The notes under the pieces are model-generated. The model did no database searches and was not told where the DNA came from. It worked only from the letters and a program-made list of their open reading frames with translations. 53,136 bases of DNA from Helicobacter bilis (GTDB lineage: Bacteria > Campylobacterota > Campylobacteria > Campylobacterales > Helicobacteraceae), in the NCBI RefSeq assembly GCF_900198365.1, contig NZ_FZMS01000008.1:1-53136 (forward strand), read 5' to 3'. The position numbers and the translations under genes were made by a program. Below, in pieces: positions 18,764-27,057 of this stretch (position 1 is the stretch's first letter; each line of letters starts with the position of its first letter).

Positions 18764-19828
18764 ATGTATCAAATGCGTATGAAAGACGCCATAGAGGCGA
18801 TTAAAAAAGGTGAGATGATTATCATAATGGACGATGAAGACAGAGAAAATGAAGGTGATTTGGTAATGGCTGGAATCTTTTCTACACCAGAGAAAATCAA
18901 CTTTATGGCGCAAGAAGCAAGGGGGCTAATCTGCGTATCTATCACGCAAGAGTTAGCCCATAAGCTAGACCTGCCCCCAATGGTAAAAAGAAATGATAGC
19001 AATCACGAAACCGCCTTCACCATATCTATTGATGCTAGGGAAGCAAAGACGGGCATTTCTGCGTATGAGAGAGATTTAACAATCCGTCTTATGTGTGATA
19101 GTAACGCAAAGCCAAGCGATTTTGTGCGTCCGGGGCATATTTTCCCACTCATTGCTAAGAGTGGTGGCACACTTATCCGCACAGGGCATACGGAGGCGAG
19201 TGTAGATATTTGTCGCCTTGCAGGGCTTTCGCCCATTAGCGTGATATGTGAGATTATGAAAAAAGATGGCACGATGGCAGGACGGGGGGATAAATTCCTA
19301 CTTGATTTTGCTAAAACTCATAACCTAAAGATTCTCTATGTCAGCGACATTATCCAATATCGCTTAAATTTTGAAAATCTCGTGCGTGAAACTTCGCGTG
19401 AAAAGGCGGTGTTTATGGCAAAAGAGTGTGAGAAAATTACCTTTATAGACCATTTGCAAAATTGTCATATCGCCTTTAGCTTTAGCCCACAAGTTAAAGA
19501 ACCGCTCATTAGATTCCATAATACAAGCAGTGATATTACTCTTTTAACAGATTCTAATGAGTGGCAAGCCCTGCAAAAAAGTATAGAGTTGCTTTCACAG
19601 CAAGGCGGCTATCTTGTATGTCTTAATAGTGAGAATATGGCAAATAGCGGAAATATTGCAAAAAATTGTGGCGATATTAAAGACTTTGGAATCGGCGCAC
19701 AGATTCTAAAATCACTTGGTGTGAAAGACTTCACACTTCTTAGCTCTCATTGTGCCAACAACGCAAATAAAAGCTACAACGCCCTAAGCGGCTTTGATTT
19801 GCATTTGCAACAAAGCATTGAAGTATGA
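18764..19828 (+). CDS. ribB: 3,4-dihydroxy-2-butanone 4-phosphate synthase with a degenerate GTP cyclohydrolase II-like domain
   Basis: The N-terminal about 205 residues are RibB, which makes the four-carbon riboflavin precursor from ribulose 5-phosphate. Metal- and substrate-binding segments are clear: MDDEDRENEGDLVMAG, RPGHIFPL and RTGHTEASVDICRLAGL. The C-terminal about 145 residues align in position with GTP cyclohydrolase II, but I cannot find the zinc-binding Cys cluster (normally HSECLTGD...CDC) or the catalytic Arg/Asp motif. It therefore fits the RibBX form, with a non-catalytic second domain, rather than true RibBA. It has its own promoter. Databases often label such proteins bifunctional, which this sequence does not support. 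Confidence 0.9.
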   Translation: MYQMRMKDAIEAIKKGEMIIIMDDEDRENEGDLVMAGIFSTPEKINFMAQEARGLICVSITQELAHKLDLPPMVKRNDSNHETAFTISIDAREAKTGISAYERDLTIRLMCDSNAKPSDFVRPGHIFPLIAKSGGTLIRTGHTEASVDICRLAGLSPISVICEIMKKDGTMAGRGDKFLLDFAKTHNLKILYVSDIIQYRLNFENLVRETSREKAVFMAKECEKITFIDHLQNCHIAFSFSPQVKEPLIRFHNTSSDITLLTDSNEWQALQKSIELLSQQGGYLVCLNSENMANSGNIAKNCGDIKDFGIGAQILKSLGVKDFTLLSSHCANNANKSYNALSGFDLHLQQSIEV

Positions 19829-19917
19829 GACTAGAATCTTGATTGTATGTTTGCCCAGAGTAAGATGCTGGTAAAAATGGTATGTAAGGATTAAGCTGTA
19901 TTTTATAGTTTTTCCTA

Positions 19918-19923
19918 TATAAT
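19918..19923 (+). promoter_or_regulatory. Possible -10 element for the pagL-like gene
   Basis: TATAAT stands 48 nt upstream of ATG 19971. No clear -35 or extended TG is seen. Confidence 0.35.
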
Positions 19924-19970
19924 CCGCCTTTTTTGAATAATTAACTAATAATAATGTCGGGGTTTTGTGT

Positions 19971-20561
19971 ATGAGATGTGTTTTTATTTTGTTTATGTCT
20001 ATTTGTGCTTTTGCGTATGCTTTAGAAAATAATGAAACTCATAATGAAGTAAGCAAGAAAAAGTCTCGTTGGATAGATTATAATGCGAATTTTAATAATA
20101 AAAAGCATTTGCTAAAGCTTACTTTCGCACAGGATTTTTCAGAAAATGGATTCTCACGCCTTAGTGCGTTGGGTTTGCATTATGGGCAGCCTAATACATT
20201 CTTTGGATTACCTGCTAGAATGGTTTTATAGCTTGAGGGCTTTCTTGGTAGTGGGAGTGAAAAAGCCCTTAATCAATTAATCTTTGGTGTATCACAAGAT
20301 ATTGTGTTATCAATACCACGCACAAACTTTTATGCTGGAGTTGGTATTGGAATCTACATTCGCACACTTTTAGATTCTCGCATGAACTCTGCTTTTACTT
20401 TTGGGGAAAAAGTCTTTATTGGTTATAATTATGCCGTGGCAAATAAGGGGGGGGGGGGTATGTCCTGTGAGATTTTTGTGAAACATTACTCAAATGGTCA
20501 TTTAACCCCTTTAAACAAAGGCTTTAATTTCTTTGGTGCAAGTGTGGGATATAGTTTTTAA
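19971..20561 (+). pseudogene. pagL: PagL-like lipid A deacylase (acyloxyacyl hydrolase), interrupted by TAG and carrying a G12 tract
   Basis: A signal peptide (MRCVFILFMSICAFAYA) is followed by a small beta-barrel ending in GYSF, as expected of an outer-membrane enzyme. KHYSNGH has the His-X-Ser-Asn catalytic pattern of PagL, and NKGFNFFGASVGYSF matches the family C-terminus. PagL removes the 3-O acyl chain from lipid A. Two defects or switches are visible. An in-frame TAG at 20229-20231 splits the gene, with coding sense continuing in the same frame on both sides. A run of 12 G at 20447-20458 encodes the glycines just before the catalytic motif; its present length keeps the frame. The gene is a phase-variation candidate now inactivated by the stop, unless TAG is a sequencing error. 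Confidence 0.78.
20447..20458. repeat. G12 tract inside the pagL-like gene
   Basis: Twelve consecutive G residues encode part of NKGGGGMSC, directly before the catalytic His-X-Ser-Asn. Changes of one or two bases would remove the active site. Long poly-G runs are the standard slippage tracts in Helicobacter and Campylobacter. Confidence 0.85.
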
Positions 20562-20654
20562 CTATTTTACGAATTGCAAGTATAAAATATAGATTTTGCA
20601 TATTTGGGTTATAGAATCTTATCTTAATTTCACAATTTCAATAGGCGGTTAAAC

Positions 20655-21398
20655 ATGAAAGTTTTAGAAATTTATAACATACTTGATTCAATAAGTCCTT
20701 TTATCATGCAGGCTGAGTGGGATAATAGTGGGCTAAATGTCGGTAATACGCAAGCAGATTGTAAGCATGTGTATATCGCATTAGAGCTTGATATGCAAGT
20801 GGTTAATGCGATAGAAAATGAAAGTTTGTTTATCGTGCATCACCCCTTAATCTTTAAAGCATTAAAGACCATACAAACTGATACATATCCTGCAAATCTC
20901 ATTGAAATATGTTTGCAAAAAAGAATTAGCGTGATAGCCATGCATACAAACTTTGATAAAACGCATTTAAATCAAGCATTTGCTACAAAATTATGCTTAG
21001 AATCTCTAAACTTTACCCCAAATGGTGAGAAAGATTTTAGCCTTATTTATAGCACAAACACACCATTAAGCACCTATTCTCTTGCTATGCATATAAAAAA
21101 TATATTGGGATTAGATATACTTCGCTATACGCAAAAAGATAATATGATACATAATCTCTACATTACATGCGGGAGTAATGCCACTGCCTATAAAATCGCA
21201 AATAAGGGAGATTGCATTATCACAGGCGACATTAAATACCATGACGCTATGATTGCTGCGAGTGAGGGCATTAGCTTTATTGATGTTCCACACTTTGAAA
21301 GTGAGTGTATTTTCAGCGATTTACTAGCAAAAGCTTTACAAAAACACTATATTCAAGCTATAATTACAAATTCACACAATCCATTTTGCTATATTTAG
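20655..21398 (+). CDS. NIF3-like dinuclear-metal hexameric protein
   Basis: The 247-residue protein shows the Nif3 metal-binding segments: HHPLIFKALKTI near residues 60-70, MHTNFDKTHLN near 98, and the C-terminal DIKYHDAM and DVPHFESE. The family forms toroidal hexamers with two metal ions per subunit; some members are linked to GTP cyclohydrolase I type chemistry, but the general role is unsettled. It lies 9 nt before the zinc-ribbon gene. The order NIF3, zinc ribbon, waaA is the one known in H. pylori. Confidence 0.92.
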   Translation: MKVLEIYNILDSISPFIMQAEWDNSGLNVGNTQADCKHVYIALELDMQVVNAIENESLFIVHHPLIFKALKTIQTDTYPANLIEICLQKRISVIAMHTNFDKTHLNQAFATKLCLESLNFTPNGEKDFSLIYSTNTPLSTYSLAMHIKNILGLDILRYTQKDNMIHNLYITCGSNATAYKIANKGDCIITGDIKYHDAMIAASEGISFIDVPHFESECIFSDLLAKALQKHYIQAIITNSHNPFCYI

Positions 21399-21407
21399 GA
21401 GCATTGC

Positions 21408-22130
21408 ATGAATAAAAATCTTGAAAAACTCATTGAAGTAAATCGCCTTGATTTAGAGGTGTCAAAATATGATCCTCTTATCGAGCAAAAAAAAGCCCCA
21501 ATGAACGAAAAAATATCTGAAAAAACAAAAGCTTTAAAAGAAAAGCAAGAACTAGAAGCACTCATTGCAAGAAATGAAGAATCTCTTGCAAAAAATAATG
21601 ATGAATTTGCTGTGATTACTGCAGATATTGAACGCATTCGTAATAAAATCCAAGAAAGCAAAAGCGAAAAAGAGATGAAAAATCTTGATATGGAAGAGGG
21701 TATATTGCGAGAAAAAAGCATAAGCTTTAACAATGAGATTGAAGCCCTTGAGAAAGGCATACAAGCAGCAAAAGATAAGATTGCTACACTTGATTCTAAT
21801 GTTATAAAGCTTGATGAAGAGATTAGTAGCATGGAATCTGGCTGCAATGAAGCAGTCCAAGAGATTAAAAAGCAACAAGATGAGGTGAGTGCCAAACGGA
21901 CAAAAGCTGCATTAGATATGGAAACAACGGTGTTAAGATTGTATGAAAAGATTCGAAAATGGGCGGGAAATACAAGCGTTATCTCCATGTATAAAGAAGC
22001 TTGTGGTGGCTGCTTTATCAAGCTAAATGATAAAAATATTGCAGATGTTAGAAGGGGCGATGAGATCGTGCATTGCCCACATTGTGGTCGCATTCTTTAT
22101 GATTCTGCTCTAGTTGAAAGTAAGAGTTAA
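21408..22130 (+). CDS. flgZ: Coiled-coil zinc-ribbon protein, HP0958/FlgZ homologue
   Basis: Most of the 240 residues form a long heptad-patterned coiled-coil hairpin (about 1-180). A C4 zinc ribbon follows, with CGGC near residue 198 and CPHC near 222. This architecture and the flanking genes match H. pylori HP0958, described as binding RpoN (sigma-54) and flaA mRNA and as needed for flagellation. The role in flagellar gene control is inferred from that homology. It is probably cotranscribed with the NIF3 gene and waaA. Confidence 0.9.
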   Translation: MNKNLEKLIEVNRLDLEVSKYDPLIEQKKAPMNEKISEKTKALKEKQELEALIARNEESLAKNNDEFAVITADIERIRNKIQESKSEKEMKNLDMEEGILREKSISFNNEIEALEKGIQAAKDKIATLDSNVIKLDEEISSMESGCNEAVQEIKKQQDEVSAKRTKAALDMETTVLRLYEKIRKWAGNTSVISMYKEACGGCFIKLNDKNIADVRRGDEIVHCPHCGRILYDSALVESKS

Positions 22131-22154
22131 AGACCCAACCAAAGACAAGGCATA

Positions 22155-23747
22155 ATGACTTTTATTTACTACACTCTTTTATGTTTCTTGCATGTCCTTG
22201 CATTGCCCTTGCTTTGTGCCTTATCATTAAGAGAAAAATATAAAAAAAGCATTCCCCTTCGTTTTTTAATCCCCAAAAATCACTCAAAAAAAAGCTATGA
22301 TATATGGCTACATGCTTGTTCTGTGGGCGAGGTGCAGTCCCTGCAAACCCTTATAGAATCTATCCCCAAAACACAAAGCATATTTCTTAGCGTTATCACA
22401 CAGACTGGATACAAACAAGCACAAGACCTTTATGCAAAATATGAGAATCTTAGCATTGATTATTTGCCTTTTGAGACCTTTATCCCATTATTTGCACCGA
22501 CATGTAAAAAGCTTTTTGTGTTTGAAGCCGAACTTTGGCTTATGTTATTTGTATATGCAAAGCATAAGGGGGCGACTACAAAATTAGTTAATGCTAGAAT
22601 TTCAACGCGTAGCACAAAACGCTATCAAAAGCTTAGAATCTTTTATAAACATTTTTTTTCATTTGTTGATTCTGTATTATCTCAAAGCGATGAAGACACA
22701 GAAAGGCTAAAGAGTTTGGGGGCAAAAAATGTAAAAACAATCGGGAATCTCAAGCTATTAAACCCTATAAAACCAAAGATAGCGTATAAAAAACCAGAAT
22801 CTTTAATCATTGTTGCAGCAAGCACACATACAAACGAAGAAGAATTTGTGCTAAATGCGTGGAGTAAGGCAAAGGCATTATGGGAAAGTGATAGTGAAGT
22901 TTTAGAAAATATGGAGTCTAAACCTTGTCATATTAAGCAAAGCGAAATGTCTAAAAATACAGAATCTAAAAAAGATTTTTCACCTTTTTTGGAGACTCAA
23001 AATGAAAAGAATATAGATTCTAGCAATTGTTGTATTGAGCGTAGCGAAACATCTAAAGACTTGGAAATGATAAAAGAGTCTAAACAAGATTCTAATATAG
23101 AATCTAGAAAAGATTTCTCGTGCCTACGCACTCAAAATGACAAGAATCTAGATTCTATAAAGTTTGCACCCTTGCACCCTGCACCCACCCAAATGGTAGA
23201 GAATCTAGATTCTATAAACAATCACAATAAAGGATATGAATGCAAAACCCATCTTCACAACGCCACTAAAGACTATACAACAATAAAAAAAGATTCTAAA
23301 AACAATCTATTAGTCATTGTGCCACGACACCCAGAGCGGTTTCAGTCTGTATTTCAGCTTTGCAAACAATATGGAAAGACTATTTGTCTAAGTGAATTGC
23401 AAAATGATTCTACACTAGACTTAGATCTGATTCACGCAGATATTTTACTTGTTGATACGATGGGCTGCCTTATTAACTTCTATGCGATTAGCGATATTGT
23501 GATACTTGGTGGGGCATTTGCAAAAGTTGGGGGGCATAATCCGCTTGAACCAGCCACTTTCGCCAATGTGCTAATAAGTGGCACAGAGATTTTTAATCAA
23601 AAAGCATTGTTTGCATATATTCAAAACTATTATTTGATAGATAATTCTCATTCATTGCAAATGCTACTTCATCATTACAAACAGCTTATGACTTCTTCGG
23701 TTAATAAAGATTTGTGTCATAATATGATTGAGAGTATTTTAGAATAA
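22155..23747 (+). CDS. waaA: Kdo transferase WaaA with a repeat-derived insertion of about 130 residues
   Basis: WaaA adds Kdo to lipid IVA on the inner face of the inner membrane. The N-terminal anchor (MTFIYYTLLCFLHVLALPLL), HACSVGEVQS with the catalytic Glu, FEAELWLML, NARIS, VPRHPERF and GGHNPLEPA are all present. The protein has 530 residues against about 390-425 for the family. The excess lies between VAASTHTNEEEFVLNAWSKAKA and NNLLVIVPRHPERF, residues about 245-380. That stretch is hydrophilic and Ser/Lys/Asp-rich, and its DNA is two tandem copies of dispersed repeat R1 read in frame. It falls between the two GT-B lobes or in a surface loop, so the enzyme may stay active. The 5' neighbour is flgZ. 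Confidence 0.92.
   Translation: MTFIYYTLLCFLHVLALPLLCALSLREKYKKSIPLRFLIPKNHSKKSYDIWLHACSVGEVQSLQTLIESIPKTQSIFLSVITQTGYKQAQDLYAKYENLSIDYLPFETFIPLFAPTCKKLFVFEAELWLMLFVYAKHKGATTKLVNARISTRSTKRYQKLRIFYKHFFSFVDSVLSQSDEDTERLKSLGAKNVKTIGNLKLLNPIKPKIAYKKPESLIIVAASTHTNEEEFVLNAWSKAKALWESDSEVLENMESKPCHIKQSEMSKNTESKKDFSPFLETQNEKNIDSSNCCIERSETSKDLEMIKESKQDSNIESRKDFSCLRTQNDKNLDSIKFAPLHPAPTQMVENLDSINNHNKGYECKTHLHNATKDYTTIKKDSKNNLLVIVPRHPERFQSVFQLCKQYGKTICLSELQNDSTLDLDLIHADILLVDTMGCLINFYAISDIVILGGAFAKVGGHNPLEPATFANVLISGTEIFNQKALFAYIQNYYLIDNSHSLQMLLHHYKQLMTSSVNKDLCHNMIESILE
22927..23020 (+). repeat. R1 repeat copy A, inside waaA
   Basis: It starts TTGTCATATTAAGCAAAGCG, contains AGAATCTAAAAAAGATTTTT and ends CTCAAAATGAAAAGAATATA followed by GATTCT. 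It has the same beginning, middle and end as the intergenic copy at 29572-29698, but is read in frame through waaA with its stop-free frame kept. Confidence 0.75.
23026..23160 (+). repeat. R1 repeat copy B, inside waaA
   Basis: A second copy directly follows copy A. It starts TTGTTGTATTGAGCGTAGCG plus AAACATC, has GAATCTAGAAAAGATTTCTC in the middle and ends GCACTCAAAATGACAAGAAT. The match to the intergenic consensus is closer than in copy A. It codes IERSETSKD...SRKDFSCLRTQNDKN. Confidence 0.75.
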
Positions 23748-23861
23748 ATTAGACTTAATAAAACATTCAATAAGAGTTGATACACAAATAAGCATTGCAA
23801 GAAAATATTATAATATTTTGTTATATAGCTAAGTTTATAGATATTATTAACACTTATTATG

Positions 23862-23867
23862 TATAAT
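23862..23867 (+). promoter_or_regulatory. Predicted -10 element for acpP
   Basis: TATAAT preceded by TATG lies 72 nt before the acpP start, in an AT-rich 192-bp gap after waaA. A strong, separate promoter would fit the high demand for acyl carrier protein. Confidence 0.5.
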
Positions 23868-23939
23868 TTTGCTTTTCTTAAGCAGTGAGTTATGACTACA
23901 ATATGGCTTAAGAAGTAATTTAAAATTAGGAGTTTAGGT

Positions 23940-24179
23940 ATGGATTCTATCGAAGTTTATAATCAAGTGAAAGATTTAGTAGCAAGTGAGCTTAAAGTTG
24001 CAGCAGACGAGATTAAGCCGGAGTCTGATTTTACAAAAGATTTGAATGCAGATAGCCTTGATGTTGTTGAGTTTATTATGGCATTGGAAGAAAAGTTTAA
24101 TATTAAGATTCCAGATGAAGAAGCAGAAAAAATTAAAACCGTGCAAAATGTTGTAGATTATATTCTTGCGAATAAGTAA
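23940..24179 (+). CDS. acpP: Acyl carrier protein AcpP
   Basis: The 79-residue acidic protein carries the growing acyl chain on a 4'-phosphopantetheine arm. The attachment Ser lies in [19 protein letters not shown], the canonical DSL motif. Length and start ([18 protein letters not shown]) are typical. It stands first in an acpP-fabF-accA cluster and is preceded by GGAG. Confidence 0.98.
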   Translation: MDSIEVYNQVKDLVASELKVAADEIKPESDFTKDLNADSLDVVEFIMALEEKFNIKIPDEEAEKIKTVQNVVDYILANK

Positions 24180-24225
24180 GTCGAGTTACTTAAACTTTAT
24201 ACTTATTTGTGCTTAAGGAGCCATA

Positions 24226-25479
24226 TTGCGAAGAGTTGTAGTAACGGGCATTGGCATGGTGAATGCTTTAGGGCTAAATAAAGATGTTACATTTGACAAT
24301 ATTGTAAAGGGAAATTGTGGCATTAGAAGAATAGAATCTTTTGATATTACAGATTTTCCCGTGCAGATTGCAGGCGAAGTCGTTGGCTTTGATCCAGAAT
24401 CTGTCCTTGATGCTAGAGAAGTGAAAAAGGCACATAGATTTATCCAGCTTGGTTTGTTATCTGCTAGGGAAGCCTTGCAAGATAGCATAACACGAGGTAA
24501 GCAGTCGTTTGCAAATGCAAACTTAGAAGTTTTGCCAGATGTTGCCGATCGCTTTGGTATTAGCTCTGCTTCAGGCATAGGTGGCTTGGAAAACATTCAA
24601 AACAATGCTATTGCATGGCATACAAAGGGTGTAAGACGCATTAGCCCCTTTTTCATTCCATCTGCACTTGTAAATATGCTTGGTGGCTTTGTATCTATCG
24701 CACATAGGATTAAAGGACCGAATCTTTCAAGCGTTACTGCATGTGCGGCAGGTACGCATGGCATTATTGAAGCGGCTAAGACTATCATGCTTGGCTGTGC
24801 TGATAGAATGCTTGTTGTAGGTGCAGAATCTTCTATTTGTGAAATAGGCATTGGTGGATTTGCAGCCATGAAAGCCTTGAGTGTATGCAATGATACACCT
24901 AGCAAAGCATCAAGACCATTTGACAAAAAACGCGATGGTTTTGTTATGGGTGAAGGTGCAGGTGCATTGGTGCTTGAAGATTATGAGAGTGCAAAATCTC
25001 GTGGTGCATATATTTATGGCGAGTTATGTGGCTTTGGTGAAAGCAGTGATGCAAATCATATTACAACCCCTGCTCCAGAAGGCGAGGGTGCGTATCGCGC
25101 TATGAAACAAGCCTTGCAAATGGCAAATATTAAGCCCGACTATGTGAATGCACATGGCACAAGCACATATTATAATGATGTGCATGAAACTCAAGCATTA
25201 AAGCGTGTGTTTGACAATGATGTCCCACCTGTCAGCTCTACAAAAGGACAAATAGGGCATTGTTTAGGTGCGGCTGGTGCTATTGAAGCGGTTATATCGC
25301 TTATGGCTATGGAAAAAGGCGTAATACCACCAACTATTAATCAAGAAGAAAAAGATGATCTCTGCGATCTTGACTATGTCCCAAATACCGCTCGTTCCGC
25401 TACACTTCAAAGTGTTATGAGTAATTCGTTTGGCTTTGGTGGCACAAATGGTGTTGTGATTTTCAAAAAGTGTCAATAA
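24226..25479 (+). CDS. fabF: Beta-ketoacyl-ACP synthase II FabF
   Basis: FabF condenses malonyl-ACP with acyl-ACP in fatty-acid elongation. The Cys-His-His triad is visible: the Cys in [12 protein letters not shown], His in [11 protein letters not shown] and His in [14 protein letters not shown]. The length (417 aa) is normal. The start codon is TTG at 24226, supported by AAGGAG five nt upstream and by the family start [15 protein letters not shown]. The stop overlaps the accA start as TAATG. Confidence 0.97.
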   Translation: MRRVVVTGIGMVNALGLNKDVTFDNIVKGNCGIRRIESFDITDFPVQIAGEVVGFDPESVLDAREVKKAHRFIQLGLLSAREALQDSITRGKQSFANANLEVLPDVADRFGISSASGIGGLENIQNNAIAWHTKGVRRISPFFIPSALVNMLGGFVSIAHRIKGPNLSSVTACAAGTHGIIEAAKTIMLGCADRMLVVGAESSICEIGIGGFAAMKALSVCNDTPSKASRPFDKKRDGFVMGEGAGALVLEDYESAKSRGAYIYGELCGFGESSDANHITTPAPEGEGAYRAMKQALQMANIKPDYVNAHGTSTYYNDVHETQALKRVFDNDVPPVSSTKGQIGHCLGAAGAIEAVISLMAMEKGVIPPTINQEEKDDLCDLDYVPNTARSATLQSVMSNSFGFGGTNGVVIFKKCQ

Positions 25480-26408
25480 TGGCTACATATTTAGATTTTG
25501 AGCAGCGTTTAAAGCTTTTACAAGAAGATATAGAATCAGCAACATTGCGAAATGATAATGCCGCCGTGTCAATTCTACAAAAAGATTTGCAAGATGAAAT
25601 GAAGAAAATCTATGCAAATTTGAATGACTATCAAAAATTACAATTAGCAAGACATCCAGACAGACCCTACGCCCTTGATTATATTGAATTGATTATGCAA
25701 GATTCTTATGAGATTTTTGGCGATCGCCATTTTCGTGATGATAAGGCAATAGTATGCTTTTTGGGAAAGATTGAGAACGAACGCGTTATTGTTATCGGCG
25801 AAGAAAAGGGGCGTGGCACAAAAAATAAGATTACAAGAAACTTTGGTATGCCCCACCCAGAAGGCTATCGCAAAGTGTTGAGAATAGCAAAAATGGCAGA
25901 AAAATTTAATATCCCTGTGCTTATGCTTGTCGATACTGCAGGGGCTTATCCCGGGCTTGGAGCTGAAGAGAGAGGGCAGAGCGAAGCTATCGCAAAGAAT
26001 CTGCAGGATTTTGCCATGCTACAAGTGCCGACTATATCCATTGTTATTGGTGAAGGTGGAAGCGGTGGTGCTTTAGCTATCGGCGTAGCAGATAGGTTAG
26101 CCATGATGGAGTATTCTATCTTTAGCGTTATATCTCCAGAGGGTTGTGCTGCGATTTTGTGGAATGACCCAACAAAGATTGAAGCCGCAACAAAAGCTAT
26201 GAAAATAACACCACAAGAATTAAAAAAAGCTAACTTAATCGATGATATCATACAAGAACCTTTGAGTGGCGCTCATAGAGATAAAGTAGCAGCTGCAGAG
26301 AAAATCAAGGCTTATTTTCTTGAATCTTTAGAACAAATAAGAAACACTCCAAACTATCTTGCAAAACGCTATGATAAACTTATGCGTTATGGCTCTTTTC
26401 AACAATAG
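25479..26408 (+). CDS. accA: Acetyl-CoA carboxylase carboxyltransferase subunit alpha AccA
   Basis: AccA, with AccD, transfers CO2 from biotin to acetyl-CoA to make malonyl-CoA. The 309-residue protein shows the AccA N-terminal helical region, [22 protein letters not shown] (split here as DYIELIMQD and FGDRHFRDD), [20 protein letters not shown], the carboxybiotin/acyl pocket [20 protein letters not shown], and [15 protein letters not shown] 25479 overlaps the fabF stop, giving translational coupling. accD is not in the window. Confidence 0.97.
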   Translation: MATYLDFEQRLKLLQEDIESATLRNDNAAVSILQKDLQDEMKKIYANLNDYQKLQLARHPDRPYALDYIELIMQDSYEIFGDRHFRDDKAIVCFLGKIENERVIVIGEEKGRGTKNKITRNFGMPHPEGYRKVLRIAKMAEKFNIPVLMLVDTAGAYPGLGAEERGQSEAIAKNLQDFAMLQVPTISIVIGEGGSGGALAIGVADRLAMMEYSIFSVISPEGCAAILWNDPTKIEAATKAMKITPQELKKANLIDDIIQEPLSGAHRDKVAAAEKIKAYFLESLEQIRNTPNYLAKRYDKLMRYGSFQQ

Positions 26409-27057
26409 CTTAAATAGCAAACATCACAAACTCATTTAGACTTATTGAGTCGCTCCCTATTTACTCACATTTTTATTTTTTTTTAATAACACACAGAAAC
26501 TAATTAGCCATATTTCAATAGATTAAAAAAGTAACATTCTCTATATTTTTTTTGTAATTTTTTATATATTACATATTGTATTTTCATTTTTTTGTGTTAA
26601 TATGCCTATTAATTTAGAACTTAATTTCTAAAGTAAGATTCTATATTTTAAAGTTTAGAATATTTTTTAAAAATAATTCTATATTACTTTGATGTGAAAT
26701 AAATAAAGTTTCACAAGGTTAGAATCTTTAAAGCAAAAGCAAGGTTTTTTAGGTAAAAGCTAGTAGAAATGTAGATTCTAAATCGACAAAGATTCTACAA
26801 GCACCAAAGAAGCGAAAAATAGTTTTGTAGAAGTATCTTTGACTAAAGAAACTACAACAAACATTTGCGGCAGTATTTTTGAGTGATTTTCTAAAGAAAC
26901 TTCGTTTTGTAGTTTTCAAGGTGGAGGCGAAGGGAGTTTGCTAAAGGCAAATGACCGAGCCGACACCGCAGATGCAGTTGCGGAGCAACAAATCCACACT
27001 TGCAAATCTGCAAAAAGCACCAAAAAGACAACGCAAAGAAAAAGATAAGGAGAAACA
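26409..27057. other. Long intergenic region upstream of metY
   Basis: No gene was seen. The left half is very AT-rich, with several runs of T, and could hold promoters. The right half (about 26760-27050) has higher GC and contains inverted repeats, including GTTTTGTAG paired with CTACAACAAAC at about 26822-26865. It also has one R2 hairpin repeat (26931-26960). I see no SAM riboswitch that I could defend. AAGGAG at 27046-27051 is the metY ribosome-binding site. Confidence 0.5.
26931..26960 (+). repeat. R2 hairpin repeat, intergenic copy
   Basis: AGGGAG is followed by the stem TTTGC, loop TAAAG and stem GCAAA, then TGACCGAGC. The three copies in the carbamoyltransferase gene have TTACC/GGTAA in the stem instead, so two stem pairs differ by compensatory changes while flanks and loop stay alike. 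Confidence 0.7.

Noticed and set aside
22890-23300. Two separate genes or a frameshift in waaA
   Set aside because: The frame is open throughout and both flanks are in the same frame, so this is an insertion, not a split gene.
26760-27057. Possible riboswitch or T-box ahead of metY
   Set aside because: Inverted repeats are present, but no conserved SAM riboswitch core or T-box sequence could be recognised, and part of the region is explained by the R2 repeat.
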